A DNA stretch of 64,000 bases, from positions 186,001-250,000 of the forward strand of contig JAIUPT010000036.1 of NCBI GenBank assembly GCA_022315425.1, in the 5' to 3' direction. The notes beneath the pieces are model-generated. The model did no database searches and was not told the origin of the DNA. It was given only the letters and a program-made list of their open reading frames with translations. This document shows, piece by piece, positions 34,701-46,174 of this stretch. The stretch comes from Pseudevernia furfuracea. Lineage: Eukaryota; Ascomycota; Lecanoromycetes; Lecanorales; Parmeliaceae. A program made the translations under genes and the position numbers. Each line of letters opens with the position of its first letter. The first letter of the stretch is position 1.

Positions 34701-35668
34701 TCGCTGCCCTTGCAAATGTCATTCGATGACTCGTGTCTACTGTTTTGCTTGTGTTGCCAAAATCCGAGTCCTCTTGAGATGAGTCTTGGTCACTATTTGG
34801 CCCATTGTTGCTCATCAGTGATTTGTTCCCGCTATCAGTTCTCTTTTTTGTCAGTCCACCGTCACTATTAGAGCGATCTTTGGAAGACATCCCCATCTTG
34901 TGTGTCAGGTCGTCTAGCACTAGCCTGCTCTTTCCCTCCACAAAGGCGTTCATACCCAAGGAAAGCCTCATCACCTTCTTGCGCTCGTCAGCCTCCATGG
35001 TGATTTCCATATTCTTCATGACCGTCTGCGCAATGGTAGCAAGAAATAGCCCATGATCATTGCTCAGTTGAGATCGTACCACGTCGTCGAGGACGAACAG
35101 AGAGCCGATGTTAACCCCCTTTTTCGTGGTCAAAGGTGTTCCCGCATAGAATCTGAAATACGGAGGCCCGGTAACGAATGGTAATTGATTGAATCGCTCA
35201 TCTTTCGAGAGATCTGTGACTGTGAATAGGGATGGAGAAGAGGCCAAGGAGGGCGGTAACTCGATGGTCTTCTCGCACAGTCTCCCAGACTTGTCGACGG
35301 TTCCACATCCAAACCACAGCCCGTCGCCCTCTTCTTCCGATTTGTTGGTATCCGCGAGGTCGAGTGTCTTGGTAGATTCAGCAACGAAGTACTGGTTTTT
35401 TCGGTCGATCAAGCTTCGAGAAAAATCAGCTCCAGATTCCGCAATACTTGTAAATAGCCAACCTGATCATTGCCCTCTTCGCGTGCAGACGGAGGGCGCA
35501 TAGTTGTGCCAAAGCCGTGAGGGTGGTATTAGGTGAAGACGCGGCGTGAACGGTGAGAGTATCTTGTTGCGTTGGGGATGCTGGAGGCTGGAAGTAGCGG
35601 TAGAGCTCGCGCTCCCTGACGCTGGCGACTTTCGATGGACTCGTGTCCAGAGGTGCTACCGCCGCCAT
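31444..35668 (-). CDS. Hybrid histidine kinase with GAF domain and receiver
   Basis: Six exons: 35668-35463, 35413-34066, 34009-33506, 33450-33267, 33216-31810, 31724-31444. All five introns have GT..AG borders and keep frame, giving 1309 residues. An N-terminal GAF-like sensor (about 60-200) precedes the HisKA H-box SISHEFRSPLHGIL, whose His (about 512) is the autophosphorylation site. The HATPase domain has the N-box NIFGNALKYT, G1 DTGKGIS, F-box PFCQE and G2 GTGLGLS. The C-terminal receiver has LLVDDNKIN, phospho-acceptor Asp1217 in DISMPVMNG, ALTG and LTKP. Between kinase and receiver lies a roughly 300-residue linker with a degenerate receiver-like fold. Such kinases feed the fungal Ypd1-Ssk1/Skn7 phosphorelay. 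I could not fix the group number. The last intron holds a GA/CT microsatellite. Confidence 0.93.
31761..31788. repeat. GA/CT dinucleotide microsatellite in a kinase intron
   Basis: About 13 tandem GA units on the plus strand (CT on the transcribed strand) lie inside the last intron of the histidine kinase gene. They form part of the pyrimidine-rich intron body, upstream of the CAG acceptor at 31725-31727. Confidence 0.8.
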
Positions 35669-36198
35669 CGTTTATTCCCACTCTTCTTAGACTAGGCTTC
35701 ATCGAGCGGACGCGCTTCGGTCTCGATTCCCATCCATAGGAGATTGGTTCAGTTTTTGCCGATGTCGTCAAGCGCGATATGGGGTAGGACCGTTCCGGTC
35801 TGATACGTCGAAGAGCTTCAGTTTGAAGTCAACAGACTATGGTAGGAATTGGAAAAGGTTGAGAGTGTGAGAGTGTGAGAGTGCTCGGTTGGTGAGTTCG
35901 GTTGTAACTTTGAATCTGAAATATTCCAGGTCCTAGGATACTCAGAGGGCGGAGAATTGTCCTGTCTTGGCACAGATCGGCGCCACTAAACTCCGAATGC
36001 TTATTTCCGTGTCTTGACATTTCCTTGTGCCTTTTCAAGCTGGAGTTACAGATACAGACTACACGACACATCTGATTTGCTACACACTGCTTGGCCCATC
36101 AATGCGCTCACCCTATCTGACTTTCAATGATGAGTACAGTTGGAACCTCGCAGCCGACAGCTTTGCTGCAGCATGATTTTGAGAGAGTGCGTCTACAA
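35669..36198. promoter_or_regulatory. Divergent promoter region, histidine kinase / DUF2293 gene
   Basis: About 530 bp between the two start codons. A GAGAGTGT direct repeat lies at about 35859-35883 (two to three units). No specific factor site is claimed. Confidence 0.45.
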
Positions 36199-38077
36199 AT
36201 GCCAATCTTTGTGTCCTGGAGTACGTAAGTAAATTCAAGCTAATATTTGTGATTCTCCAGCTATCCCATAGTCCTGACAAAGCCCCTCCGGGCTATGTCT
36301 TTGTTCCCAAAGGAGACGTCTACATTACTCGACATTGGTATGAAAGTCCGAAAAATCTGTACGAAATGCTCGTCTAACACTTGACAGTCGAAATCTGACG
36401 AGTGTCTCAGAAAGAAAGCTATGGATTGTCTATGTAAGATCCCCAAGACTACTCGCTGTCCACAGCTCACTGTTTGCAAGGACCGTACAACGAATGAAAG
36501 ACTGGGGATACACTGCTTTCAACAGATTGTTGAAGCAGTCAAAGAAGACGCTGCTGCCACTGGTACGTTCATCTGAGAGTCATCGCTTCCCACCTTGTGA
36601 GGGGTCCTAAATTCCTGAGCATGTTTTCGAAGCCGACATTCTCTTTGCGCATCATCCCGTGGACTGGTGATAAGTCAAAATAGACCGAGGACCGGATCCG
36701 GCACCTCAGAGGGGTGTATGACTTATCATCAGCCTACGGGATAAATCCCTTAAGCGTTTCAATTGGGAAATCCAATGCTGAAGCCAAAATTCTCAATCAG
36801 AAGAAAAACGCCAAAGAGCGGTGGCAGCCAAAGACAGCCGCGACCACGAACAGGCTCACAAGTTGCTTCTTGAATTCTTTCCTAACATACCCAAGGGTGC
36901 TTGCACAGAAATTTTGGAGCATGGCTTCCAGAAAGGAAGCGGTCGAGTAGGACGATCCAAAACTCTAGAAGATAAATTGAAGGTCCAGCTGGCCGTCAAT
37001 GCCCATATCCGACATCGTCTGACGCAGTACGACTCAATACTAGCGGCCAACAAGGAGCAAAATGCCAAGCTCGCAGCAAGAGAAATGGTATACAACCAGA
37101 TCCAAGCAATCGCAGACTCATGGCGCGCGACGAGCTCTCAAACCGGGAATTCAAAACCACCGACGTCGGTACCCAAAGGTTCAGCATCAACACTTGAAGC
37201 CAATCGGCAACGGCGAACAACACGAAGCAAGGCACAGACAAATCCTGCCGATGAAGCTCAAGTCCTTCAAGAAGCTCTCGATGGACTTCGCTTAAATGGA
37301 AATCAAGGCGAAATGGGGTCGCGAACGGAGGCCGCCCAACGAATTGCCCAGAAGAAGGCACAAAAAGCGGCCCGCAAAGGCCGTTTCAAGGAGACTACTC
37401 GGGAGCTACTCCGTCAATATGAGCTGGATCCAAGCATCGAAATGACCAAAAAAAAGAAAAAGGCTGTCCTCCGCCTGCAGATGGAACAGAACGAGAGGCC
37501 CAGAAAGGGCAAATATACCCGGAACGTGCACGAAAGACAGGATTCAATCCCAACAACGCTAAAAAAGCGAGCAGTGAACCGGAGATTGAGGGTTACTGCC
37601 AATGGTGTGGAGCTGGAGCCTATAGAACTTGACAGATACGTGCCGGATTCCGGACTAAGCAACGATCAAACTCTGGAGCCTAGAGGAAATGACAGATATG
37701 TGCCGGATTATGGATCAAGCGATGATCAACCTCGCAAGCCGCGTCTCCTGAGAAGCAACTACCAAATTCCCGGAAACACTCCCACAAATAGTCGCGATCT
37801 CGGTGATACGCCTGGTGACGGCGTGCAGCTAGAGGCAAGGAGACATGACAGATACGTGCCGACCTATGGCCCGAATTTCAGCATTGATCCACCTCGCAAG
37901 TCACGTTATCCCTTGAGAAGCAGCCACCGAACGCCTGGTGACTTTCATAACGACAATGAGGAGGGGCTAGGTGCTATTGAGGAGCCCACAAGCGAAGGCA
38001 GGCTTCTGGTCGAAGATTTGGAGTGGATGGACATTGACGATATATCCTTGAGGACTGCCGGGGTGCATTTGACATGA
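36199..38077 (+). CDS. DUF2293 domain protein
   Basis: Five proposed exons: 36199-36224, 36272-36337, 36388-36433, 36481-36562, 36801-38077, giving 498 residues. The first junctions rebuild a conserved N-terminus (PDKAPPGYVFVPKGDVYITRHCR) and the later ones keep frame. The DUF2293 core lies near residue 80-160 (LLLEFFPNIPK, ILEHGFQKGSGRVGRSKTL, KVQLAVNAHIRHRLTQYD). The family is fungal and of unknown biochemical role, with many basic residues suggesting nucleic-acid or chromatin association. The C-terminal half is Lys/Arg-rich and contains three imperfect DRYVP repeats at roughly 340-430. The large exon has no upstream in-frame ATG, which supports the multi-exon model; the 238-nt fourth intron is the least certain part. 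Confidence 0.78.
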
Positions 38078-38521
38078 TCAGGACGAGCTGTGGACATGAT
38101 ACCAGGCGTCAGGGAAAGCATTGAGCATTTTGAGCAATGATACCCAGGTGCTGGATAGATATGCTTGGACAGAGACTATAGATTGAGCGGGCACTATCAT
38201 TCAGATGTGTACTTTTGCCTAACAGTAAATGCTATAGAAGCTTCATTGTTGCTCTTTCTGCTGGTAGAATGACGAACAGACGAAGGAAGAGAGGTCGACT
38301 TAAGCTTCCAATAGCGCTGATGTCAGCCCCTATTTCTCTTAGCCGAAGCAAATGCCGTGATCTCTGATTGGGTACCACCCTACCAAAATTCCTCGGTCTC
38401 CTTTCCAATATCAAAGCTTACGAATACAGAGTTTTGAGTGCAGCTTTAAACATTTTCACTCATCACAATGTCCTAAAAGCGCAAATATTTGCCTACCCTT
38501 TCTCCTCAGACACGAAGCACA
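38078..38521. promoter_or_regulatory. Upstream region of the OMP decarboxylase gene
   Basis: Holds the 3' end of the DUF2293 transcript and the promoter of the pyrimidine gene. No motif can be assigned with confidence. Confidence 0.4.
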
Positions 38522-39836
38522 ATGGAATCCAAAAAGCATTCCATCCTCTCTCTACCCTTCTCCACCCGCGCCGAACAGCCCAATGCGTCCCCTCTAGCAA
38601 CCTACCTCCTCAGCCTGATCTCCATAAAGCGCTCTAACCTCTGCGTGTCCGCTGATGTCCACACCACATACGACTTATTGAGCGTCGCAGAAGAAGTTGG
38701 TGACTACATATGCGTACTTAAGACTCACGCCGATATCATAGACGACTGGTCGGAGAAAACGATCAGAGGCTTGGAGGAGATATCGAGAAGGAAGCGTTTC
38801 CTGCTCTTTGAAGACAGGAAGCTTGGAGATATTGGAAGTAGGCTGTGCCCCACTCTCAACAGCCTTTCTCCTCCGCTTGTTCTACCCTCTATCTTCATGG
38901 CTGACCATCTTTTATGACACAGACACAATCCAATCCCAATACACCCGCGGACCCCTCGCCATCTGCACTTGGGCCCACCTAACAAATGCACACCTTCTCC
39001 CCGGCCCCTCTATCGTCCCTCTCCTCCACTCCGCAGCCTCCTCGTGCCTGACCTCGCTCAATCAATCCGTCGACACTGTCATAACGGCCGGTTACCCCCC
39101 CCTCTCTCCCGACAGCAGCAATACCGCAGACTCACTCAACCAGCCTTCGAGCATCTCGACGTCTACCTCTGTAATATCCACATCGCCCGCCCAATCCCTG
39201 CCTGTCTCCTCAGCTACAAGTCCTGACCCAAGCACAAGTACGAGTCCGCCGCAGACGCTGTTCTCGCACACAAGGAGGAAAGGAAGAGCGGGGAGTCTGA
39301 CCACGGCTACGACGACCGTATCACAGACCTTTGAGCCCACGTCGCCGCGGCACCCTGCGAGTCTGATGCACTCCCTATCCATGGGCGAAGACTCAAAGGA
39401 ACCGCAAGACATGCAAAAGGCGCTGGAAGAGCTGGGACCTCCACCACACGCTCGTGGCCTCCTACTGCTGGCGGAGATGAGCTCGGCAGGCAATCTATTG
39501 ACACCAGAGTACACCAATGCATGCATGAAAGCCGCAAGGGGCAATCAAGACTTCGTGCTTGGATTCGTTGCACAACGGTCCCTGAATTCAGAGGCGGATG
39601 ATGCGTTCCTAACGTTTGCACCTGGGGTCTCGCTTCCGAAGGAGGGAGATGAGCTGCTGAAGGGTGATGGCAAAGGCCAGCAGTACAGGGGCCCTGAGCA
39701 AGTGGTGGGGAGGGACGGGGTGGATGTTGTGATTGTGGGGAGGGGGATACTAGGGGCTATGGATAGGGAGAGAGAGGCGGAAAGGTACAGGAAGGCTGCG
39801 TGGGAAGCTTATGAGGGGAGGATCGGGAGGAGGTAG
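38522..39836 (+). CDS. pyrG: Orotidine-5'-phosphate decarboxylase
   Basis: Last step of de novo UMP synthesis, decarboxylating OMP in the cytosol. Exon 1 is 38522-38837 and exon 2 is 38923-39836, with an 85-nt GTAGGC..CACAG intron, giving 409 residues. The intron splits the catalytic region at the usual place: EDRKLGDIG|NTIQSQYTRGP. Active-site residues are visible: Lys in VLKTHADI, then Asp98, Lys100 and Asp103 in the D-x-K-x2-D motif, and the phosphate-binding QYRGPEQVVGRDGVDVVIVGRG near the end. A Ser/Thr/Pro-rich insert of about 100 residues lies before RGLLLLAEMSSAGNL; this insert is normal for filamentous ascomycetes and absent from yeast Ura3. The frame is intact and the gene is presumably functional. 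Confidence 0.95.
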
Positions 39837-41074
39837 CTAGCGGAAAGAAATCAGGCTGTCTGTCTTTTGGTAAGATGCCATTGAGTTACAGTGTGTGACT
39901 GGTAAGAAGGGAGTGTATATTGCCTTCCACTCGGTACATAAGGGAATACGTTGTACAGGGTTGGGTGGTATACCGCTGAAGCACGCGATTTGATGAGATG
40001 TATGGAGGTATTTTGATAATGTATATAGCTCTCTATCGGCCATCAACATCAGAAGGAACGCTGTTTATCGGCTCATCTCTCATAAAACGTCGTGTCCTCA
40101 TAACTCGTTAGACAATGCGCAACGAAAATAGGACCTCCTTAGCAGCCGCGTTCACTCAACAGTTTTTCACACCACAACACCACCCTTCAAAACTTCCTTC
40201 CAGGCCTTACATCTGGGCCATTTTATTTTCCTTTTTCCTCCTCTTCCTCGACATTTGACGAGACCTCTACCAGTGCATCCAAACGTTCCTCTGCGCTGAA
40301 AAACCACGATAATATCCTCCTCGGCATCCTCACCGCCGGGATCCGCTTTCTCCGCTTCCACCACCAATTCGCCCTGCAAGTTCCGCTTCGGGCTTGATCT
40401 GACATATATGAGTTAGACAAAGCTTTATGAAAAATTTAGGGCGTAGACTACTCCCAGTCAGAGTCGGGATGAATGCTTTAAAGCGATGAAAGTGATGTTA
40501 AAAACCTAGGTGAAACGTTGGCTGAGTAGCCATGTGTTGCAAAACATCGTGCATTGAGTGAACATGACAGGTTGAATCCCATACGGGTATTCTAAGAAAC
40601 ACTTTGACTCCACGGAAGCATACAAGTGACAGCGCTGGCTTGGGGTCACACGGAAACCTTGGGCCGTTGCTTTAAGTCATGAGAAGTTTTTTGACTCGGA
40701 ATTCATGGAGTCACTTTTTGTCGAAATCCGTACCCCCAAAGTATCGTCTAACTTTCCTCAAAACTCAAGATCCTCCACCGGGTTATTTTCCTCATGTTTC
40801 TAAAATCAGACGACGGTCGAGAAAGGGTTTGGAATGGCAAAGTCACCATAATTCAACCTGAACAATGACCTGTTGATGGAGCAAAAGGATTATGCCAGGA
40901 CACCAGAGAGATTTCTGGACGAGGGTATCTTGCAGGAAACGACGATATCTTCAGATCCAGGGCAATCTACCTGAGAATGACGGTATAGTGCAGGCATCTT
41001 GTCATCACAAACAACATCAACACCTTTATGTAGCCCAATTGTGGTACTACTGAAAACCCCCCCCATAAAGACCG
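39837..41074. other. Intergenic region downstream of pyrG
   Basis: A minus-strand stretch at 40167-40420 encodes acidic and basic low-complexity residues in two frames (for example LDALVEVSSNVEEEEE). It could be a fragment of a gene, but no motif or start supports it. The rest shows nothing. Confidence 0.4.
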
Positions 41075-41965
41075 CTTATCAAGAGCAACGACACCCTCTG
41101 TGATAACCGACCCACGCGAGCTTTGCCCACTTCTTCCGTCTCTCTTCGCCGTCGCTATTCTTATCCTGAATTCGCTGGTGGCCATCTGCCGCTGCTTTGA
41201 CATTCCAGAACGGGAAGGGGCAATTGGTCACGGTGAGCTTTATCGGGACCATGTCTGAGGTAGAGGCTGGAAATAGGGCGTGTAAGATGGTATGCTCTTG
41301 CTTGCATGATATAAGAGTTGGAAAGAATTGACAGAGGTGTTCGCACGGACCGGGCGAGCTCTCTTCGGAGGGGCGACGGTTTTCGGTGTCGCTAGCGGGG
41401 CGCTTCCTGGCAGCAACTTCTGAGATCTTAGGGCCAGCATCTTCATGACTTGTTGAGGGTAAATAATCCATGGCCATATTGTCTCGGAGAGGTTTCTGGC
41501 CCATCAAGAGCAATGAAGGCTCTTGAGATATCCGTTCCACGCGAGCTTTGCTCGCTTCCTCCGCCTCTCCTCGTTGTCACTCTCCTGTTCTGAAGCCTGC
41601 GCTGCGAGGGCCGGAGCACTGGCAGCATTGTCGCGATTCCTCTTTTGATCCTTGCAAGCAGCTTCAGGTGTTATCAGAGAAGGGTTTAGACACGTCGTCC
41701 TTACAGAAGGGGTCGGGAGACTCTCGTGAGCTCTCGTCTTCTTAATGGGTTCGATCCGCGAAAAAGCGTCGTTGCTGCCCTTCTCCAATTCTTTCTCATG
41801 GCTTTTCGTCGTAGGTTTAAAATAAGCAATGCCATCTTTGATATAAGAAGATGCTGAACCTCGCAGATTACGCGGCAACCACTTTTTCGCTTCGCCAGTT
41901 CTGGTCGTTCTACTTTACATGGACGATAGCATTACTCTAGAACTCGCCTACCAAGAGCAATGATG
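41075..41965 (-). repeat. Three-copy degenerate tandem repeat with related short frames
   Basis: Three diverged direct copies start near 41075, 41505 and 41945 (spacing about 430-440 bp). Each carries an ATCAAGAGCAAYGA-like block followed by an NNGATAWYCCG block. In copies 1 and 2 this is followed by a shared stretch that on the minus strand ends short frames in EERRKKWAKLAWVGY...CS and EERRRKRAKLAWNGY...CS, stopping at 41079 and 41504. The upstream parts of the frames differ and lack convincing ATGs. It looks like a decayed, tandemly duplicated small gene or a repeat family. I do not recognise it. Confidence 0.55.
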
Positions 41966-42785
41966 CCCCCGAAGATAATCCGATCCAGCTGGACTGGGGG
42001 TTAGTGGGTCCAAATATCGCATTTCACATATCGGGTTTCAGGCCCATGTTGATACTATCCATGGATTTGGTAGACGTGCCAATTGCAGGGATTCGTGTCG
42101 TTTGGGAGTTCTATAGACCTATATTGCACCAATTATAACGGATTTCAAAAATCGTGCCGCTCCTGGAATCAGCAAATAGTTATCTAGTGCTAGTCGTATA
42201 CGATTCTAGGTCTCATGGGCAGGCGATGCACATCCTGAATAGATCGTGATACAGCGTGCGAAGCTTCGCACAATGTGAAAAGGCAACGCAACATACAATT
42301 ACAGATACAACGCACACATTAGTGCTGCTTGATCATTCCTCAGCTAGGAGAATCGAAGGTAAGGCACAAGCAAGAGGTAATAAGCCTTCACCATAAGAAT
42401 AGGCCATCATGCAGTAACAGTGTGATTATATGGGCAGCATCAAACGTATCCCTCGCCTATCCTGGCGACTGAGAATATTTCATAGACGTCCCAGAGTGCT
42501 CAGTGATTTGATTCGTGTTAAAGATGGCGACAAGAAGGGGTGCAAGACCTTGAGATACTTTAGTGAATGATGATGAAGTGTCGTCGATGGATTGATAGGG
42601 CTGAAAGGGGGTGCTTTGCCTTAGCTCCGGAGATATTTTGGATGACGATTCTCTTCAAAATTTAATTTGCCACGCCCCTTCAGCTCTTATCACAGCCTCA
42701 ATTGATGCCTTATTCTCCTGCATCACCCCCAACCTGATTCTTCTCATCCCTCACTCCTCACTCTCTTCCCATCACTGCCCTCATC
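41966..42785. other. Upstream region of the fatty-acid hydroxylase gene
   Basis: No supported gene. Pyrimidine-rich sequence at 42660-42780 immediately precedes the hydroxylase ATG and probably represents its leader. Confidence 0.45.
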
Positions 42786-44077
42786 ATGCCTGGTGTACGA
42801 CTCCCTACAATACCAACGCACGACGTTGCCTCCCACAACAGCGAGAATTCTTGCTATGTAACCGTTGGCGCCAATGTCTACAATGTCACATCTTTCCTTT
42901 CCAACCATCCAGGAGGCGGAGACTTGATATTGGAATATGGAGGGAAAGATGTCTCAGAGATAATGGGCGATGAATCATCACATACACACTCCGAAGCTGC
43001 CTACGAAATCCTCAACGAGAACTTAATTGGCTTCGTGGCTAACGAGGTCACCATCGAAGCAGCTGTGGAACACGACCGACCAGAGGACATTGTGCCTATG
43101 TTACCAAACAAAGCAGGATTGGCGGCGATGAAAGCCAATGGTGCTATCGGAGAGGTCGATCAGGAGAAGCCAATATTCGCCGCCACTGGCCTCTCAGGCG
43201 TGGAAGATTTGACGAAGGAAACAGACTTGAATGCTGACTTTGAGAAACACAAATTCCTAGACCTTAACCGGCCTCTACTGATGCAGGTGTGGAATGGCGG
43301 CTTCTCGAGGGAATTTTACCTAGAGCAAGTACATCGGCCACGTTACTACTCGAAAGGCGACTCGGCTCCTCTGTTTGGAAACTTCCTAGAGCCACTGAGC
43401 AAGACGGCGTGGTATGTCATACCTATCGTGTGGCTACCGCCTGTCGCCTATGGTTCTTTCCTCGCCTACCAAGGTCTACCATCCTTCTTCCAAACTGCAG
43501 CGTACTGGCTCATTGGCCTCGCGTTATGGACGTTGGTGGAGTACGGGCTGCACAGGGGATTGTTCCATGTCGATAAGTGCGCTTGTGACTATTCTACAAA
43601 TACGATCCGCATGCTCACTTCGCATAGATACCTACCAGACAATCGCGTTGGTATCACAGCCCATTTCCTCCTCCACGGCATCCACCACTACCTTCCAATG
43701 GACAGATACCGCCTCGTTATGCCCCCCACCCTTTTCATCGCCCTTGCGGCACCCTTCTACAAGCTCGCACATACAGTGTTCTTCTATGACTGGTATGCGG
43801 CAGTAGCTGTGTTCTGTGGAGGGATCTTTGGCTACATCTGCTATGACTTGACCCACTACTTCCTACATCACAAGACGTAAGTCTTATGCTTCCTTTGTAC
43901 CCTGTAGCGAATGCTAATAGCCGTTGCAGCCTTCCGTCCTACTACAAACAGCTCAAGAGGTACCATCTCCAGCATCACTACGCAGACTACCAGAACGGTT
44001 TCGGCGTTACAAGTCGCTTTTGGGACAAAGTCTTCAACACTGAGCTTCCACCACCAAAAGCCGCAAAGGCTGCCTAG
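42786..44077 (+). CDS. SCS7: Sphingolipid fatty-acid 2-hydroxylase
   Basis: ER enzyme that alpha-hydroxylates the very-long-chain fatty acid of ceramides. Three exons: 42786-43576, 43628-43876, 43930-44077, giving 395 residues. The N-terminal cytochrome b5 domain shows the heme-binding NHPGG and the second His in SHTHSEAAYEIL. Membrane segments follow at about 200-250. The di-iron histidine boxes are complete: HRGLFH, HFLLHGIHH, HYFLHH and YHLQHHY. The 51-nt intron 43577-43627 (GTGCGC..CATAG) has no stop and is a multiple of three, so the unspliced frame stays open; removing it restores the family sequence HVDKYLPDN. The second intron is GTAAGT..TGCAG. Complete and probably functional. Confidence 0.94.
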
Positions 44078-44774
44078 TTTCATTTCCTCATCCTCCATCA
44101 CCATAATCCTTGGTAAATTGCATGGCGAGAGGCGTTTGGGCATTTTGAGCATCGGTGGCGGGTTTGGGCGAACATTCTTTGACACTGTGTCGTCATTCCG
44201 TTTACACACATCTGTATCCTAGAACGACTGTATAATGGGATTTTTCTACATGATACCGCGTGCAACGAGGAGCGATGCATTGTGGCTTGCTGATGTTGCA
44301 GTTTATCACCCTCGCAGTACTAGTACGAGCTGACTCCTGCTACCGAGATTGGACCTACCTTTTACCGTCCTTTCGGCGTCTTCTACCGCTCTTCTACAAG
44401 AGGAGTCAGGCGCGATCGCTAATGCCCCTAGGAGCTTAGTACTCTACCAGGTCAGCGCCATCGCGTCCTCTCCGTTCGTGGAACCGTGCTGCACCGTGTC
44501 CCGTGTCTGCCAACAGTGCAAAGAGCGAAGGTGGGTGGAATCTGGCTGTGGTTGGTGCGCATCAGGACATTTTTCAGATCGCGGCACGGTAGCTTCCTCG
44601 GACCGCCATATTCTTTTGTGGTTGACGAATTGACGACTCGGTTGCCCGAAAACGTTCACCACCACACCAGTCTATGGTTCTTAAAAAACTCTGGGTTCGC
44701 CGGCGAGCACCTCAGCCTTTCTCACTAATGCTGTTTCCAATACTGTCGAAGCTGCAGGTCATTCCCATTTCGCA
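44078..44774. other. Intergenic region before receptor gene
   Basis: No gene supported. Frames on both strands over 44349-44730 mirror each other and show no motif. Confidence 0.45.
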
Positions 44775-46046
44775 ATGGATAACAACCCATTGCATATGAC
44801 AGCCAGCGGTGGTAACCTCGGCCCAGTATTCCTCGGCCTCGACTGGGCCGTCTTCTCGCTCTCGACAATAATCGTTGTCTTGCGTCTCTACACCAGGCTA
44901 TGCGTAACGCGCAACCTTGGATTTGACGATGCCACCATAGCTCTGACCCAAGCAAGATACCTCTTTTTCCGACAAATTTAGCATATGCTGATTGCTGGGA
45001 CGTAGATGATTACGGCTGTGGGCAAAGGGTTTGTAGTAACAGAAATCAGCTATGGTCTCGGACAACACCGCGTCGACCTGTCAGTGGAACAATACAGGAA
45101 CTTTCTCAAATACTACTACCTCGACACAGCTCAATTTTTCATCGCGCTCGCGACGTGCAAGATCTCGATCTGCTTATTCCTCCTGCGCCTGTCACAATTC
45201 AACAAAGTGAAACGCGTGCTACACGGCCTAATCGTATTCCTCGTCGTCACCCATCTCGCCCTCTTCTTCTTGACCGTCTTCCAATGCAGCCCAGTGGACA
45301 AAGTCTGGAACATTGACGACCCAGGAAAATGTTTCTCGGAGGAAATGGTGATGAACATACTAATCGCGCAAGGCGTTTTCTCCTTCCTCACCGACTTCAT
45401 CTGCGCCGCCTTCCCAATCGTGCTACTGCGGAATCTCAAGATCAAGAAGCAGAGCAAAATCGCGCTGTGCTGTCTGATGGGACTGGGTATCATCACCGGC
45501 GGGATAGCGATTGCCAGGACAGCTACTGCGTGGCAGGTTAAGTCAGAGGACCTGTCTTGGGTCGGGGTACCGAATGCCATGACGAGAATCTTTGAGGTCA
45601 ATATTGGTAACATCGCCGCTTGCGTCCCGATTTTGAAGCCCTTCAGCCGCTACATGCATGCACGCGTCACAGGAAGGGATCCGCATGAGATACTGCGACG
45701 TAAAATTAGCCCTTCTCCATCGCATCCTAATTGGTTCTTGAAGCGGTTCAGGCTCGGACGTCCCAGCCCTGTGTATACCAAAACCGAGCGAGAGCTGCGG
45801 CGAGACCCCCAAAAAGAAAGAAGGGCGCCACGGTCTGTAGCTCAAGAGCCGAGCGCGACGGAGAAGTCACTGGGTCTACCTTTGCAAGGAGTCCGAGAGT
45901 CTTTCTTCAACATTAGCATACCCCATTTGCCGCACCATGATGTCAAAAAAATGGACATGAATGCGCCGGACTTGCGGGGTCAAGAATCCGAAAGCAGTCT
46001 GCGGATGGACTTTGGAGAACTTTGTGATGTGAAAGATATAGTCTGA
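44775..46046 (+). CDS. PTH11-like / fungal rhodopsin-domain membrane receptor (first copy)
   Basis: Exon 1 is 44775-44951 and exon 2 is 45006-46046, giving 405 residues. The 54-nt intron appears to have a GC donor (CAA|GCAAGA) and TAG acceptor. The product has the fungal rhodopsin-domain pattern of seven helices: LDWAVFSLSTIIVVLRLYTR with GFDDATIAL, EISYGLGQHRVDL, FFIALATCKISICLFLLRL, a Cys-containing loop FQCSPVDKVWN...GKCFS, FICAAFPIVLLRNLKI, and a helix ending NIAACVPILKPF. A long basic cytoplasmic tail follows. Relatives include the surface-sensing receptor PTH11 of Magnaporthe, though most members have unknown ligands. No CFEM domain is present. A paralogue lies 3.4 kb downstream. Confidence 0.82.
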
Positions 46047-46174
46047 ATTGGGTATCTGGTTGCCCGAAAACGCCTACAATGCTATGCGAAATGACCGCTC
46101 AGCGCTCGCTCAAACCCGCAGCAGAAAAGGCAATCAAAACGGCAAATCGGCCAGCACGTCCCCCGATTATCTCA

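Noticed and set aside
36801..38077. The large DUF2293 exon as a stand-alone single-exon gene
   Set aside because: Its frame begins with a GTG and lacks an ATG before the domain, while four small upstream exons rebuild the conserved N-terminus.
43577..43627. A 17-residue coding insertion in SCS7
   Set aside because: The segment has GT..AG borders and removal restores the family sequence, so it is better read as an intron.
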